The notes under the pieces: generated by a model | Seen by the model: only the letters and a program-made list of their open reading frames with translations | What the model was told of the DNA's origin: nothing | Databases searched by the model: none | From: Candidatus Aminicenantota bacterium | GTDB lineage: Bacteria; Acidobacteriota; Aminicenantia; UBA2199 | Assembly: GCA_026393835.1 (NCBI GenBank) | Contig: JAPKZK010000104.1 | Span: 62,001 to 126,000 of the forward strand | Reading direction: 5' to 3' | Length of the DNA stretch: 64,000 nucleotides | Position numbers and translations under genes: made by a program | Shown: positions 17,393-25,753 of the stretch, in pieces | Position numbering within the stretch: the first letter of the stretch is position 1 | How the letters are laid out: every line of letters begins with the position of its first letter

Positions 17393-18574
17393 AATTAATG
17401 CGTCCAGCCGCTCTATTAATTTCAAGTATTTATTTTCAATCACCGGCCAGGAATAATGGGTTTCGAAAAACACCCTGCCATTCTTTCCCATAATCTCTTT
17501 CAAACGGTCATTTTCCGCCAATAGTAAAATAATTTCTTTGAATTCATCATAATCGGTGTACCAGAGACCCGCATTGCTTCGCCGACACTGCCCCCGCAAT
17601 ACTTCAGTACGCCCATTGGCCGCCACCGGCTTGCCAATGGCCCAGGCCTCCAACGCTACCATGGATAATGATTCGAATTGAGACGGTATCACCAGGAACT
17701 CAGCCCCCTTTAACCCATTGAATTTTTCCTCGTTCCCCATAAATCCCAGTGCTTTGATACGCGGATGCACCGGGATTTCAATCACGGATTTACCCATTAA
17801 AACCAATGTCAAATCAACATCGGTTTCTTTCAGCATTTTCAAATAATATTCCAGCAAAAGCGGCACACCTTTGTTCTCATCCAACCGGCCAATATAAACA
17901 AAATACTTCCCCTGGATATCGAACCGCTCCCGGAAAGTTTGCGGAGAAAATACGACCGGCACTTCCGACCCTACCCCCACAATGTCCCCGGGTACTTCCT
18001 CATTACCGGATACCCTGTTGATAATTTCCTTTTCTTCATGGGAATTGTAAACGATGGCCCCGGGCAGGTGAAACAAATGCTTGAACAACCGCAAGTAAAT
18101 CACCTCATCATGCTCGGCAGTGGGAACCAGGATGGCTTTTCGTTTGAATTTCAGCAGCCCCCAATAAGAATGGTAATACCGGTAAGAGAAAAATATAAAA
18201 TAAGCAAACTCCTTTTCCCTCTGTTCCAGGGCAGCCAATAAACCGGGCACATAAGGGCCCTCTTCTTCCAGCCAGGTCAGTTCATCAGCGATGTTATGTT
18301 CTTCGTTGAAAATGAAATTTTGCAGGTCGCCGAAGACTTTGGGGTCCCTGGGTTTTGCCACTTTAAAACGGTGGACCGGGATGCCGTTAATGATCTCTTT
18401 ACCTTCGGGGTAATGGTGTTCCCAGGTAATATAGTCGTGGGCCGTGGACGTGAAAACCTCGATATCGAAATAAGGGGCGATTTTTTCGGCGATCAACCGC
18501 GCATGGTATTCGGCGCCACCGTTAATATCCGACCCGTAACGCTGCACGATAATGCCGATCTTCTTCTTTGCCAT
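17387..18574 (-). CDS. Glycosyltransferase family 4 (GT-B fold)
   Basis: The 395-residue protein has a GT-B organisation: the N-terminal acceptor domain includes IIVQRYGSDINGGAEYHARL, whose glycine-rich loop is typical. The donor domain includes YFVYIGRLDENKGVPLLLEYY and PSQFESLSMVALEAWAIGKPV, where the E-x7-E pair holds the nucleotide sugar. It probably adds a hexose in the cytoplasm during polysaccharide or glycolipid synthesis. It stands alone, so the product cannot be named. The ribosome site is weak. Confidence 0.88.
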   Translation of the reverse strand: MAKKKIGIIVQRYGSDINGGAEYHARLIAEKIAPYFDIEVFTSTAHDYITWEHHYPEGKEIINGIPVHRFKVAKPRDPKVFGDLQNFIFNEEHNIADELTWLEEEGPYVPGLLAALEQREKEFAYFIFFSYRYYHSYWGLLKFKRKAILVPTAEHDEVIYLRLFKHLFHLPGAIVYNSHEEKEIINRVSGNEEVPGDIVGVGSEVPVVFSPQTFRERFDIQGKYFVYIGRLDENKGVPLLLEYYLKMLKETDVDLTLVLMGKSVIEIPVHPRIKALGFMGNEEKFNGLKGAEFLVIPSQFESLSMVALEAWAIGKPVAANGRTEVLRGQCRRSNAGLWYTDYDEFKEIILLLAENDRLKEIMGKNGRVFFETHYSWPVIENKYLKLIERLDALIL

Positions 18575-18635
18575 AAACCATTATAACATAAACATATCGC
18601 GAATTCCAATTCATCACTATCCATGAATGATTTTT

Positions 18636-18664
18636 TTGCTTTTCTCTCCCTTTTATGCTATATT
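18636..18664 (+). promoter_or_regulatory. Promoter of the second VapBC-type pair
   Basis: TTGCTT (18636-18641), a 17-base spacer and TATATT (18659-18664) are followed by AAAAGGAGG before the ATG at 18715. Confidence 0.65.
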
Positions 18665-18714
18665 GTTAAAGGAAGAAAATTATTTGCTCCCATCGGCAGT
18701 AAAAGGAGGTAAAC

Positions 18715-18906
18715 ATGAGTTATGCAATGAGCCGTACACCTGAGAAAGAGCGCCATAATTCAAAAAAAAGGCTCAACGACTTGAATCTCGATAAAAACGA
18801 ACCCACTTCTAAAAAACTTTTAAAATTTGCGGGAACATGGAAAGGCGATGATTTCAAAGTATGCCTTGAGGCCGTTTACAAAACACGTGGGGAGACAATT
18901 TTCTGA
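18715..18906 (+). CDS. Small antitoxin of a VapBC-type pair
   Basis: The 63-residue protein is highly charged and begins behind AAAAGGAGGTAAAC. Its tail (KFAGTWKGDDFKVCLEAVYKTRG) matches the toxin-binding tail of the antitoxin at 16155 in the F-x-G-x-WK-x-D pattern. The DNA-binding part is short and unclassified. The toxin gene begins three bases after the stop, which supports the assignment. Confidence 0.75.
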   Translation: MSYAMSRTPEKERHNSKKRLNDLNLDKNEPTSKKLLKFAGTWKGDDFKVCLEAVYKTRGETIF

Positions 18907-18909
18907 GAA

Positions 18910-19362
18910 ATGTACTTACTGGATACCAATCATTGCAGTCGGATTATCGAGGGGGAACCCATTATTATCTACAGGTTGGAACAGGTGGGTGATGTTTCAT
19001 TGGCAACATGTGTGATTGTGTCGGGTGAATTACAATTTATGGTACAAAAATCCAAAAAGCGCGAGGAAAACCTTAGAACAATCAACGAATTTCTAAAAAA
19101 TATGAAAATCTATCCCGTGGATAATAAGGTTGCCGAAATTTATGGGAATTTCAAATATAGTCTATATGACCATTTCGGCCCCAAAGATAGAAAACAAAGA
19201 GAGCAAACAAAAATTCACAAATTGGGCTTTTCGGAAAACGACCTTTGGATTGCGGCTATAGCCAAAAGAAATGGTTTGACAATCGTGTCAGCAGACAGCG
19301 ATTTTAAACGCATGAAGGAAGCCCTGGATATCGACCTCGAATCCTGGTATAACACTGTTTAA
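18910..19362 (+). CDS. PIN-domain toxin (VapC family)
   Basis: The 150-residue PIN protein carries MYLLDTNHCSRII at the start, VSGELQF near 37, SENDLWIAAIAKRNG near 115 and SADSDFKRM near 133, the four acidic positions of a VapC nuclease. It follows its antitoxin by three bases. The central insert with KDRKQREQ is longer than in the other VapC of the window, so the two pairs are not recent duplicates. Confidence 0.9.
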   Translation: MYLLDTNHCSRIIEGEPIIIYRLEQVGDVSLATCVIVSGELQFMVQKSKKREENLRTINEFLKNMKIYPVDNKVAEIYGNFKYSLYDHFGPKDRKQREQTKIHKLGFSENDLWIAAIAKRNGLTIVSADSDFKRMKEALDIDLESWYNTV

Positions 19363-19415
19363 AGTAAGGGGAGAAAGAGAAAAGGCTTCCCAGAACTTTT
19401 GATTTCATTGACCAT

Positions 19416-19444
19416 TTGACATTTAATGAATTTTGGGTTATAAA
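19416..19444 (+). promoter_or_regulatory. Promoter of etfBA
   Basis: A perfect TTGACA (19416-19421), a 17-base spacer and TATAAA (19439-19444) precede a GAGGAGG ribosome site. Confidence 0.75.
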
Positions 19445-19491
19445 GTTCCCTTTAAGGTTCCTTAATTACTTTAAATAACGAGGAGGTTGAA

Positions 19492-20265
19492 ATGAATATC
19501 TATGTTGCTATCAAGCAGGTTCCGGATACGGAAGCCTCACTTCTGGTCAAAGACGGGGTCTCTATCAATGAGACCGACATCAAGTGGATCCTGAGTCCTT
19601 ATGATGAATACGCACTGGAAGAAGCGCTGAAATTAAAGGAAAAAATAACGGGTTCGACGGTAACGGTTATCTCATTGGGCCCGAACCGGGTGGAAAGCTC
19701 CATCAGGACCGGGTTGGCCATGGGCGCCGAAAATGCGATTCACATTGAGACGGCAGAGCCTTTCCTGGACCATAAGATCATTGCCGCCGCCCTGGGCAAC
19801 GCCATCAAACAGGACGCGGGTTACGGTATTATTTTCATGGGAAAACAAGCCATCGACGACGATTCCTACCTGACCCACATCTACCTGGCCGAACACCTGG
19901 GCATCCCGGTGGCCACCAATGTAATCGCCTTTAACCATGATAACGGTAAAGTGGTGGTGGAACGGGAAATCGATGAAGGGGCGCGGGAAAAGATCGAAAT
20001 GTCGGCCCCCTGTGTGGTGGGCGCTACCAAAGGTCTTAATACACCGCGTTACGCCTCTTTAATGGGCATCATGAAAGCGAAAAAGATTCCTATTAAAAAA
20101 TTGAGTCTCCAGGATGCGGGTATCGCTCAAGCGGACAACAAAATCAAGCGGGAAAAATTGTACGCCCCGCCGGAAAAACCGCAGGGCCGTATTATCCCCG
20201 GTGAACCGGAAGAAGCGGTAAAAGAACTGGTCCGAGTTCTGAAAGAAGAAGCTAAGGTATTATAG
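19492..20265 (+). CDS. etfB: Electron transfer flavoprotein, beta subunit
   Basis: The 257-residue protein begins MNIYVAIKQVPDTEASLLVK and contains the beta-subunit pattern SPYDEYALEEALKLKE, DDDSYLTHIYLAEHLGIP and EGAREKIEMSAPCVV. EtfB binds AMP, or a second FAD in bifurcating forms, and passes electrons from acyl-CoA dehydrogenases and related enzymes. It lies 12 bp upstream of etfA in a clear operon. No bifurcating dehydrogenase is adjacent, so the electron donor is unknown. Confidence 0.95.
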   Translation: MNIYVAIKQVPDTEASLLVKDGVSINETDIKWILSPYDEYALEEALKLKEKITGSTVTVISLGPNRVESSIRTGLAMGAENAIHIETAEPFLDHKIIAAALGNAIKQDAGYGIIFMGKQAIDDDSYLTHIYLAEHLGIPVATNVIAFNHDNGKVVVEREIDEGAREKIEMSAPCVVGATKGLNTPRYASLMGIMKAKKIPIKKLSLQDAGIAQADNKIKREKLYAPPEKPQGRIIPGEPEEAVKELVRVLKEEAKVL

Positions 20266-20277
20266 GAGGAGGGCAAT

Positions 20278-21225
20278 ATGGCTAATATCGGTGTCTATGT
20301 CGAATTAAAAGATAATCAATTTAAAAAATCCAACAAAGAGGCGTTAAGCCTCGCCAAAAAGAGCGGCGCGGATGTGTATGCGGTTATTTTTTCCAATGAC
20401 CCGGGACAATTCGCGGATGTGTTGAAGGGCGTTAAAAAAGTGGTCCAGGTAAAAAACGACGACCTGTCTTACCAACCGGACCTATATGCGGATACCCTGG
20501 CAAAAATCATTACTGAATATAATCTTAATGATTTTATCGGCGTTAATTCCGCCCAGGGCAAGGACTTATTTCCCAGGATCGCGGCCAAAATCGACAATGC
20601 GGGTTTGATTATGGATTGCGTGGAAATGGATCTGGCGAACCGCAGCGTTACCAAGCCGGTTTATGCCGGCAAACTGCTGTCGAAGTATGTCATCGAAAAC
20701 ATGTTCCGGTTATACACTATCCGTCCCAATGTGTTTCCCGCGTCGGCGAGTGACTCCGAGGCAGCGCCGGAAATCACGGCTTTTGAAGCGGTGAAAAATC
20801 CACCCAGGGCAAAAATCGTAGACATTATTAAAAGCGTCGCGAAAAAAATCGACCTGCAGGAAGCCGATATCATCGTATCCGGCGGCAGGGGCATTAAAGC
20901 CAAAGAGAATTTCGCCCTTTTACAGGAATTGGCCGAAGTTTTAAAGGCCGGCGTGGGCGCTTCCCGTGCGGCGGTGGATGCGGAATTCGCTACCTATGAT
21001 ATGCAGGTGGGCCAAACCGGGAAAGTGGTAAACCCGAAACTTTATATTGCCTGCGGCATTTCCGGCGCTATCCAGCATTTCGTGGGTATGAAAACATCCA
21101 AAGTCATTGTCGCGATAAACAAAGACCCGGAAGCCCCTATTTTCAAAAAAGCGGATTACGGCATCGTGGGCGATCTGTTTAAAGTGGTCCCCCTCTTGAA
21201 AGAAGAATTGAAAAAAAATATCTAA
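20278..21225 (+). CDS. etfA: Electron transfer flavoprotein, alpha subunit
   Basis: The 315-residue protein has the usual two parts. The N-terminal nucleotide-binding-like domain includes VNSAQGKDLFPRIAAKIDNAG. The C-terminal FAD domain includes VSGGRGIKAKENFALLQELA and IACGISGAIQHFVGMKTSKVIVAIN, whose glycine and serine residues hold the FAD pyrophosphate. AGGAGG overlaps the end of etfB. The length is normal. Confidence 0.95.
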   Translation: MANIGVYVELKDNQFKKSNKEALSLAKKSGADVYAVIFSNDPGQFADVLKGVKKVVQVKNDDLSYQPDLYADTLAKIITEYNLNDFIGVNSAQGKDLFPRIAAKIDNAGLIMDCVEMDLANRSVTKPVYAGKLLSKYVIENMFRLYTIRPNVFPASASDSEAAPEITAFEAVKNPPRAKIVDIIKSVAKKIDLQEADIIVSGGRGIKAKENFALLQELAEVLKAGVGASRAAVDAEFATYDMQVGQTGKVVNPKLYIACGISGAIQHFVGMKTSKVIVAINKDPEAPIFKKADYGIVGDLFKVVPLLKEELKKNI

Positions 21226-21229
21226 CAAA

Positions 21230-21402
21230 AACAAGTGCCCGCGAAACACGCGAAAGACGCGAAATAAGTAGGGGGCGGACCTGTGTGTCCGCCCTTTTAC
21301 CAATCACCATTCACCAATTACCAATCACCTTTTTTTTCGTGTGTTTCGCGTGTTTCGCGGGCCTTGTTTTTTTCATTCGTGTAATTCGTGTAATTCGTGG
21401 GT
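21230..21402. repeat. Cluster of three intergenic repeat types after etfA
   Basis: The order is: a GCGAAACACGCGAAAGACGCGAAA run (about 21240-21265); a GGGCGGACCTGTGTGTCCGCCC hairpin (about 21275-21296); a second TTCGCGTGTTTCGCGG run (about 21343-21362); and a TTCGTGTAATTCGTG run (about 21377-21402). They separate etfA from the tRNA gene and no gene is visible. Confidence 0.75.
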
Positions 21403-21425
21403 AGTTTTGTTTTATTAATTAAAAA

Positions 21426-21496
21426 TGGAGCCAGGCGGAGTCGAACCGCCACCTCAGCCTTGCGAAGGCTGCATTCTCCCATTAGACCATGGCCCC
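21426..21496 (-). tRNA. tRNA-Ala (anticodon CGC)
   Basis: Read on the minus strand, the acceptor stem GGGGCCA/TGGCTCC contains a G3-U70 wobble pair, the known alanine identity element. The anticodon arm CAGCC/GGCTG holds the loop TTCGCAA, giving CGC for codon GCG. The T arm is GGCGG/CCGCC with loop TTCGACT. The discriminator is A and no CCA is encoded. The D stem is weak: G10-U25, U11-A24, a C12-A23 mismatch and U13-G22. Confidence 0.93.
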
Positions 21497-21504
21497 ATCT
21501 TTTA

Positions 21505-22488
21505 TTATAACCCGTTAAGCAGTTGGAATACTTCCTGCCATTTTGGGTTATCCATTTTAGCGCCGACCACTTCCACGATTTTCCCAGAAGTGATAGACCC
21601 TATTTTACCACAAATGTCCAGTGAATGTCCACAGGTTAAGCCATAAAAAAATCCGGAAGCATATAAATCTCCGGCGCCGGTGGTATCCACGGCGGCGGCC
21701 GGGATGGGCGAAATTTTATGCAAGCGGTCCCCCTCTTTGAGCAAGGAACCTTCTTTCCCGATCTTTACCACCGCGATCCGGCATTTTTTGGCAATATCGT
21801 CCAGCGCTTCCCTGGGGTCGCTCTTGCCGGTAAAGGCTTTGGCCTCTTCTTCATTGGCAAACACGATATCCACAAAATGATCCACCACGGAATTCAAGAA
21901 TTCCAGGTTCTCTTTAACAATATTAAAACTGGCCAGGTCGACGGCGATCCGGCATCCGGCTTCCCGTGCCAGCGTGACCGCTCTTTCCACCAGCGCGTAG
22001 TTCTGGACCAGGTACCCTTCCAGGAGGAAATAATCATACCCTTTAAAAGGTTCAATGGTCAGGTCGGAGGCGTCCAATTCGACTGCGGCGCCCAGGTAGG
22101 TGGCCATGGTTCGTTCGGAATCTTTCGAGACCATTACCATGGATTTGCCGGTGGCTTCCTTGCCTTTGAAAAGCGTGGCGCAGATGTTATTTTGTTCCAT
22201 GTAGGACCTGAAAAAAGAGCCGTAGTCATCAGCGCCGGTTTTGCCGATATAACCCACCGACGCCCCCAATTGCGACATCCCGTGGATGGCATTGGCCACT
22301 GAACCGCCGGAAGATTTCCGCAGTTCTATTTTCAATGATGCGGCTTTCTCTAAAATGGCATTCATCATCTCCCGGTCCACCAGGGTCATACTGCCTTTTG
22401 CCAACCCGAATTGGGAAAAGAAATCATCATTCTCGATCCTGATAAGAATGTCTACCAACGCATTACCGATACCTAAAACTTTTTTCAT
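21505..22488 (-). CDS. PfkB-family sugar/nucleoside kinase, adenosine kinase-like
   Basis: The 327-residue ribokinase-fold enzyme has GNALVDILIRI at the start, the first PfkB signature GGSVANAIHGMSQLG near 61-75, and the second, VDTTGAGDLYASGF, near 266-279 with the catalytic Asp. The overall pattern is closest to bacterial adenosine kinase-like proteins, which phosphorylate nucleosides or sugars with ATP. The exact substrate cannot be read from sequence. It is transcribed towards the tRNA gene. Confidence 0.88.
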   Translation of the reverse strand: MKKVLGIGNALVDILIRIENDDFFSQFGLAKGSMTLVDREMMNAILEKAASLKIELRKSSGGSVANAIHGMSQLGASVGYIGKTGADDYGSFFRSYMEQNNICATLFKGKEATGKSMVMVSKDSERTMATYLGAAVELDASDLTIEPFKGYDYFLLEGYLVQNYALVERAVTLAREAGCRIAVDLASFNIVKENLEFLNSVVDHFVDIVFANEEEAKAFTGKSDPREALDDIAKKCRIAVVKIGKEGSLLKEGDRLHKISPIPAAAVDTTGAGDLYASGFFYGLTCGHSLDICGKIGSITSGKIVEVVGAKMDNPKWQEVFQLLNGL

Positions 22489-22507
22489 GGCGATTTTACC
22501 TTTTTTT

Positions 22508-22543
22508 ATGAACCGCTAAGAACGCGAAGAGACGCGAAGAAAA
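22508..22543. repeat. CGCGAAGA-type repeat run
   Basis: ACCGCTAAGAACGCGAAGAGACGCGAAGA lies between the kinase gene and the Hpt gene. It is the reverse orientation of the TTCGCGTTCTTCGCGG family. Confidence 0.7.
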
Positions 22544-22591
22544 TAATGGAAAAAAACTTGTAATCAAAAGCTTTTATTATCCATTAAATCC

Positions 22592-22888
22592 TTAAACGAT
22601 ACCGTGGGCTTTCATATAAGCGGCCAATTTATCGATGAGTTCTTTTGTTTTTTCAACATCCCGATTTTTAGCGGCATAGTTCAGTTCCCTGGCGATTTCG
22701 GTTCCCTCATCAAGACCGAAAATACCGGCTGTACCTTTAATATCGTGGGCGATTTTCTCGATCTCGTCCAGCTTATTTTCCGCTATCAGGAGATTCATAT
22801 CCACCATGTTCTGGGCCACGGTCTCCATAAACTCTTTTTTTAAATCATTCATAAATATTTGATCTGTAGTAGACGAATCACCAGCCAT
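22592..22888 (-). CDS. Histidine phosphotransfer (Hpt) domain protein
   Basis: I chose the ATG at 22888 because AAGGAGT lies just upstream; a longer frame exists but would overlap panD. The 98-residue protein is one Hpt four-helix domain with the phospho-accepting His in IAHDIKGTAGIFGLDE (HxxKG). Such proteins relay phosphate between hybrid histidine kinases and response regulators. No kinase or regulator is in the window. It is the last gene of the pantothenate operon, an unusual linkage. Confidence 0.88.
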   Translation of the reverse strand: MAGDSSTTDQIFMNDLKKEFMETVAQNMVDMNLLIAENKLDEIEKIAHDIKGTAGIFGLDEGTEIARELNYAAKNRDVEKTKELIDKLAAYMKAHGIV

Positions 22889-22922
22889 AGTCGACTCCTT
22901 ATTTATATTTTCCCGGGCATAC

Positions 22923-23291
22923 CTAGAGGCCCCCATGGATAATTTTTTCAATTTCATTATTATCTTTCATGAGCAGGATCACGGAATTCAGGGAATTCAA
23001 CTCACGTTCATCCAGTAAGGCATAGGCCGCGACGATGATTTTATCTCCAACGGCTGCCAGACGTGCGGCAGCGCCATTTATCGAGATTTCACGCGATCCC
23101 TTCCGCCCGGTGATAACGTAGGTCGAGAAACGATGCCCCGTGGAGACATTATATATCTCCACTTTTTGAAATTCCCTTAACCTGGCTTCCTTCATCAGGT
23201 CCGGATCGATGGCAATGCTGCCCTGGTAATTCATATCCGCGCCTGTCACGGTGGCCCTATGTATCTTTGAAATTAAAAACGGTATTAGCAT
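22923..23291 (-). CDS. panD: Aspartate 1-decarboxylase proenzyme
   Basis: The 122-residue protein shows the self-cleavage site YQGSIAID at 23-30; cleavage before the Ser creates the pyruvoyl group. The catalytic Lys is in FLISKIHRATVTGADM, and INGAAARLAAVGDKIIVAAY is the standard core. It makes beta-alanine for pantothenate. The start lies one base from the panC stop, so the two are coupled. Confidence 0.95.
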   Translation of the reverse strand: MLIPFLISKIHRATVTGADMNYQGSIAIDPDLMKEARLREFQKVEIYNVSTGHRFSTYVITGRKGSREISINGAAARLAAVGDKIIVAAYALLDERELNSLNSVILLMKDNNEIEKIIHGGL

Positions 23292-23292
23292 G

Positions 23293-24168
23293 TTAAATTT
23301 CTCCTAAAATAAAGTTATCGATCAGCCTGGTTTTTCCCACTTTAACAGCGGCGGCCACCAGGGTATTGTTACTAGCGATGAGTTGGCCCCCCGGGCTTCC
23401 CGGGAAAGGTTCCAGGCCATCCAGCGTCGCCACTTCCACGTAATCGACGGTCAGCAGCGGGCTCTTTCTCAATTCCGTTTCGATGCCGGCCTTGATTTCG
23501 GCGGCGTCTTTCAACCCGGCTTGAATCCGTTCTTGGGCCCGCATCAAGGCCCGGGGTAAGTGCAGGGCCGCCCCCCGCTCCGCCGGGGATAAATACACAT
23601 TCCGGGACGAAAGGGCAAGGCCGTCGGGGTCCCTGACAATGGGTAGGGCTTTTATGGTAACGTCCAGGTTTAATTCAGCCGCCATTCGCTTAATAATGAC
23701 GGCCTGTTGTGCGTCTTTCCGGCCGAAATAAGCCCTGTCCGGTTTGATGATATTAAACAGCTTCAATACTACTGTGGCCACACCCTTGAAATGGGTGGGC
23801 CGTGATTTCCCGCAAAGCACCTGTCCTAATTTTTCCACCTCCACATAGGTGGAATATCCCGGCGGGTATATCTCGTCTTTCGCGGGATAAAAAATTAAAT
23901 CGACGCCCAATTCCTTTAACATGCTCTCATCTGTTTGAAAATCCCGCGGGTACTTTTCAAAATCTTCATTGGGACCGAACTGGGCGGGGTTTACGAAAAT
24001 AGACACAACGGTTACGTCGTTCTCTTCCCGGCACGCTTGCACCAGGCTGAGATGTCCCTGGTGGAGGGCGCCCATGGTGGGTACAAAACCGATAGTTCGC
24101 GCTTGCCCCTGCTCACGCTGCTTGCGAATTTCCGCTTGTATTTCGGGGATGGTTTTTATCATTTTCAT
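23293..24168 (-). CDS. panC: Pantothenate synthetase
   Basis: The 291-residue enzyme has VPTMGALHQGHLSLV with the HxGH nucleotide motif at 36-39, FVNPAQFGPNEDF, and FGRKDAQQAVIIKRM in the ATP-binding part. It also has the KMSKS-like LALSSRNVYLSPAER. It joins pantoate and beta-alanine with ATP. It sits between panB and panD in one operon. The length and all core motifs are normal. Confidence 0.96.
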   Translation of the reverse strand: MKMIKTIPEIQAEIRKQREQGQARTIGFVPTMGALHQGHLSLVQACREENDVTVVSIFVNPAQFGPNEDFEKYPRDFQTDESMLKELGVDLIFYPAKDEIYPPGYSTYVEVEKLGQVLCGKSRPTHFKGVATVVLKLFNIIKPDRAYFGRKDAQQAVIIKRMAAELNLDVTIKALPIVRDPDGLALSSRNVYLSPAERGAALHLPRALMRAQERIQAGLKDAAEIKAGIETELRKSPLLTVDYVEVATLDGLEPFPGSPGGQLIASNNTLVAAAVKVGKTRLIDNFILGEI

Positions 24169-24180
24169 TGCCGCTGCTCT

Positions 24181-25041
24181 TTATTTTTCTTGCGTCTCCG
24201 GGTTGGGATTTAAATGGTAACTTTCATTTTCGCCGGGAAAATCGCCGCTGTGAATATCTTTTATATAGTTGCCCAGCGCTTCGTGGATGGTGGAGTAGAT
24301 ATCGGCGTACTTCCTGACGAACTTCGGCAGGTACAGGTTAGTGAATCCCACCAGGTCATGAAATACCAGGACCTGGCCGTCGCAATATTTTCCCGCGCCG
24401 ATGCCGATGGTGGGAATGCCGATACTTTCGGTGATAGTCCTGGCCAATTCCGCGGGGATGGATTCCAGCACAATGGCAAAGACCCCCCGTTTTTCCAGTT
24501 CGATGGCGTCTTCCAGTATTTCATCGGCTTTGGCTTTAAGTTTGCCCTGGGTTTTAAAGCCCCCCAGTTGATGGATGGACTGGGGAGTAAGGCCCAGGTG
24601 ACCCAGTACTGGGATTTCGGCTTCGATAATGGCTTCGATGGCTTTGAAGCGCCGCCGGCCGCCTTCCAGTTTCACCGCCTCGGCCCCACCCTCTTTCACG
24701 CAGCGGACAGCGTTTTCCACCGCATTTTCCGGGGAGATATGAAAAGACCCGAAGGGCATGTCGGTAACCACCAGGGAGAGGGGATTGGCGTTGGAGACCA
24801 GGCGGGTGTGGTACAGGATTTCGTCCATCGTGACTTTCATGGTGTTCTTATATCCCTGGAGAACCATTCCCAGCGAATCTCCCACCAGGATCATATTGAT
24901 GCCGGCGTCTGAGGCAACCCGGGCAGTGGGGTAATCATAAGCGGTAACGGCGGAGATCTTTTCGCCCTGTTTTTTCTTATTGGTCAGGGTTACAGCGGTT
25001 TGTTTGGTTTGTTTCGTTTGTTTCGATTCAGGCTGGAGCAT
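24181..25041 (-). CDS. panB: 3-methyl-2-oxobutanoate hydroxymethyltransferase
   Basis: The 286-residue enzyme has SAVTAYDYPTARVASDAGINM, the metal and substrate motif LVGDSLGMVLQGY, GAEAVKLEGG and GIPTIGIGAGKYCDGQVLV, all typical of PanB. It adds a hydroxymethyl group from methylene-THF to ketoisovalerate. The N-terminus carries a low-complexity KQTKQTKQT stretch, about 20 residues longer than usual; the start overlaps the upstream kinase gene by 14 bp. A later start cannot be excluded. Confidence 0.95.
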   Translation of the reverse strand: MLQPESKQTKQTKQTAVTLTNKKKQGEKISAVTAYDYPTARVASDAGINMILVGDSLGMVLQGYKNTMKVTMDEILYHTRLVSNANPLSLVVTDMPFGSFHISPENAVENAVRCVKEGGAEAVKLEGGRRRFKAIEAIIEAEIPVLGHLGLTPQSIHQLGGFKTQGKLKAKADEILEDAIELEKRGVFAIVLESIPAELARTITESIGIPTIGIGAGKYCDGQVLVFHDLVGFTNLYLPKFVRKYADIYSTIHEALGNYIKDIHSGDFPGENESYHLNPNPETQEK

Positions 25042-25666
25042 AGTACCGGGTCCCTTTTTTATGATTTTTTATTTCTTTCAGCAGGTTCTCGATATCGTCC
25101 TGGTTTTCCAGGTTTATTTTTTCCATATTGACCACCAGTAAAGGCGACGATTTATAGTTGAAAAAATAATAATTATAAGCCTCAAACACTTCGCGCCAGT
25201 AATCGGCCGGGGCATTTTTTTCTGCTTCGGTTCCTGTTTCCTGGATGCGCCGCAGCATTTCGGCGAAAGATATCTGCAAGTAAATCACCAGGTCGGGGTT
25301 TACCACGTTCTCAGAGAATATTTTAAATATTTTTTTGTAAATTTCAAGTTCCTCGTCATTGAGGGTCAGGTGGGCGTAGACGCCGTCCCTGTAGAAGATA
25401 TAATCGCAGACAGTGGTTTTCTGGAAAAGTCCTTTTTGTTTTATTTCCAGTTGTTGGGTATAGCGGTTGAGTAAGAAGATCAATTGGGTTTTCAGCGGCA
25501 GAGAGCTATTTCCATCCGACAGGCTGCCGAAATAGTCATCCAGGAAAGGGTTATCTTTATTATCAAGGATAAGCCGGGCGTCCATCTGTTGGGATAGAAG
25601 TTGAGCCAGCCTGGTCTTGCCAGATTTGATCAAGCCGTCCACGATGATGTACTTAAAGTCGTTCAT
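25028..25666 (-). CDS. Deoxynucleoside kinase
   Basis: The 212-residue protein has an unusual P-loop (DGLIKSGKTRLAQLL, 10-24) in place of GxxGxGKS, the motif TTVCDYIFYRDGVYAHLTLND with the DR(Y/D)-like segment, and a lid near LRRIQETGTEAEKN. These fit the deoxyadenosine/deoxyguanosine kinase family, which starts nucleotide salvage. It opens the operon with panB, panC and panD, which is atypical but recurrent in some phyla. Its promoter places the transcript start almost at the ATG. Confidence 0.85.
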   Translation of the reverse strand: MNDFKYIIVDGLIKSGKTRLAQLLSQQMDARLILDNKDNPFLDDYFGSLSDGNSSLPLKTQLIFLLNRYTQQLEIKQKGLFQKTTVCDYIFYRDGVYAHLTLNDEELEIYKKIFKIFSENVVNPDLVIYLQISFAEMLRRIQETGTEAEKNAPADYWREVFEAYNYYFFNYKSSPLLVVNMEKINLENQDDIENLLKEIKNHKKGTRYYAPA

Positions 25667-25674
25667 TATATTTT

Positions 25675-25703
25675 ATTATACCATTTCTTGCCATGGATGT
25701 AAA
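25675..25703 (-). promoter_or_regulatory. Near-leaderless promoter of the deoxynucleoside kinase-pan operon
   Basis: On the minus strand, TTTACA (25703-25698), a 17-base spacer and a perfect TATAAT (25680-25675) lie just eight bases before the ATG at 25666. There is no Shine-Dalgarno site. Confidence 0.7.
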
Positions 25704-25718
25704 TCTTTCGGCTTTTGC

Positions 25719-25747
25719 TTGCAAAATTCTTTTATTTTTAATAGAAT
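25719..25747 (+). promoter_or_regulatory. Leaderless promoter of infA
   Basis: TTGCAA (25719-25724), a 17-base spacer and TAGAAT (25742-25747) are six bases before the ATG at 25754. The predicted transcript start is the A of the ATG. Confidence 0.7.
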
Positions 25748-25753
25748 ATAGGT

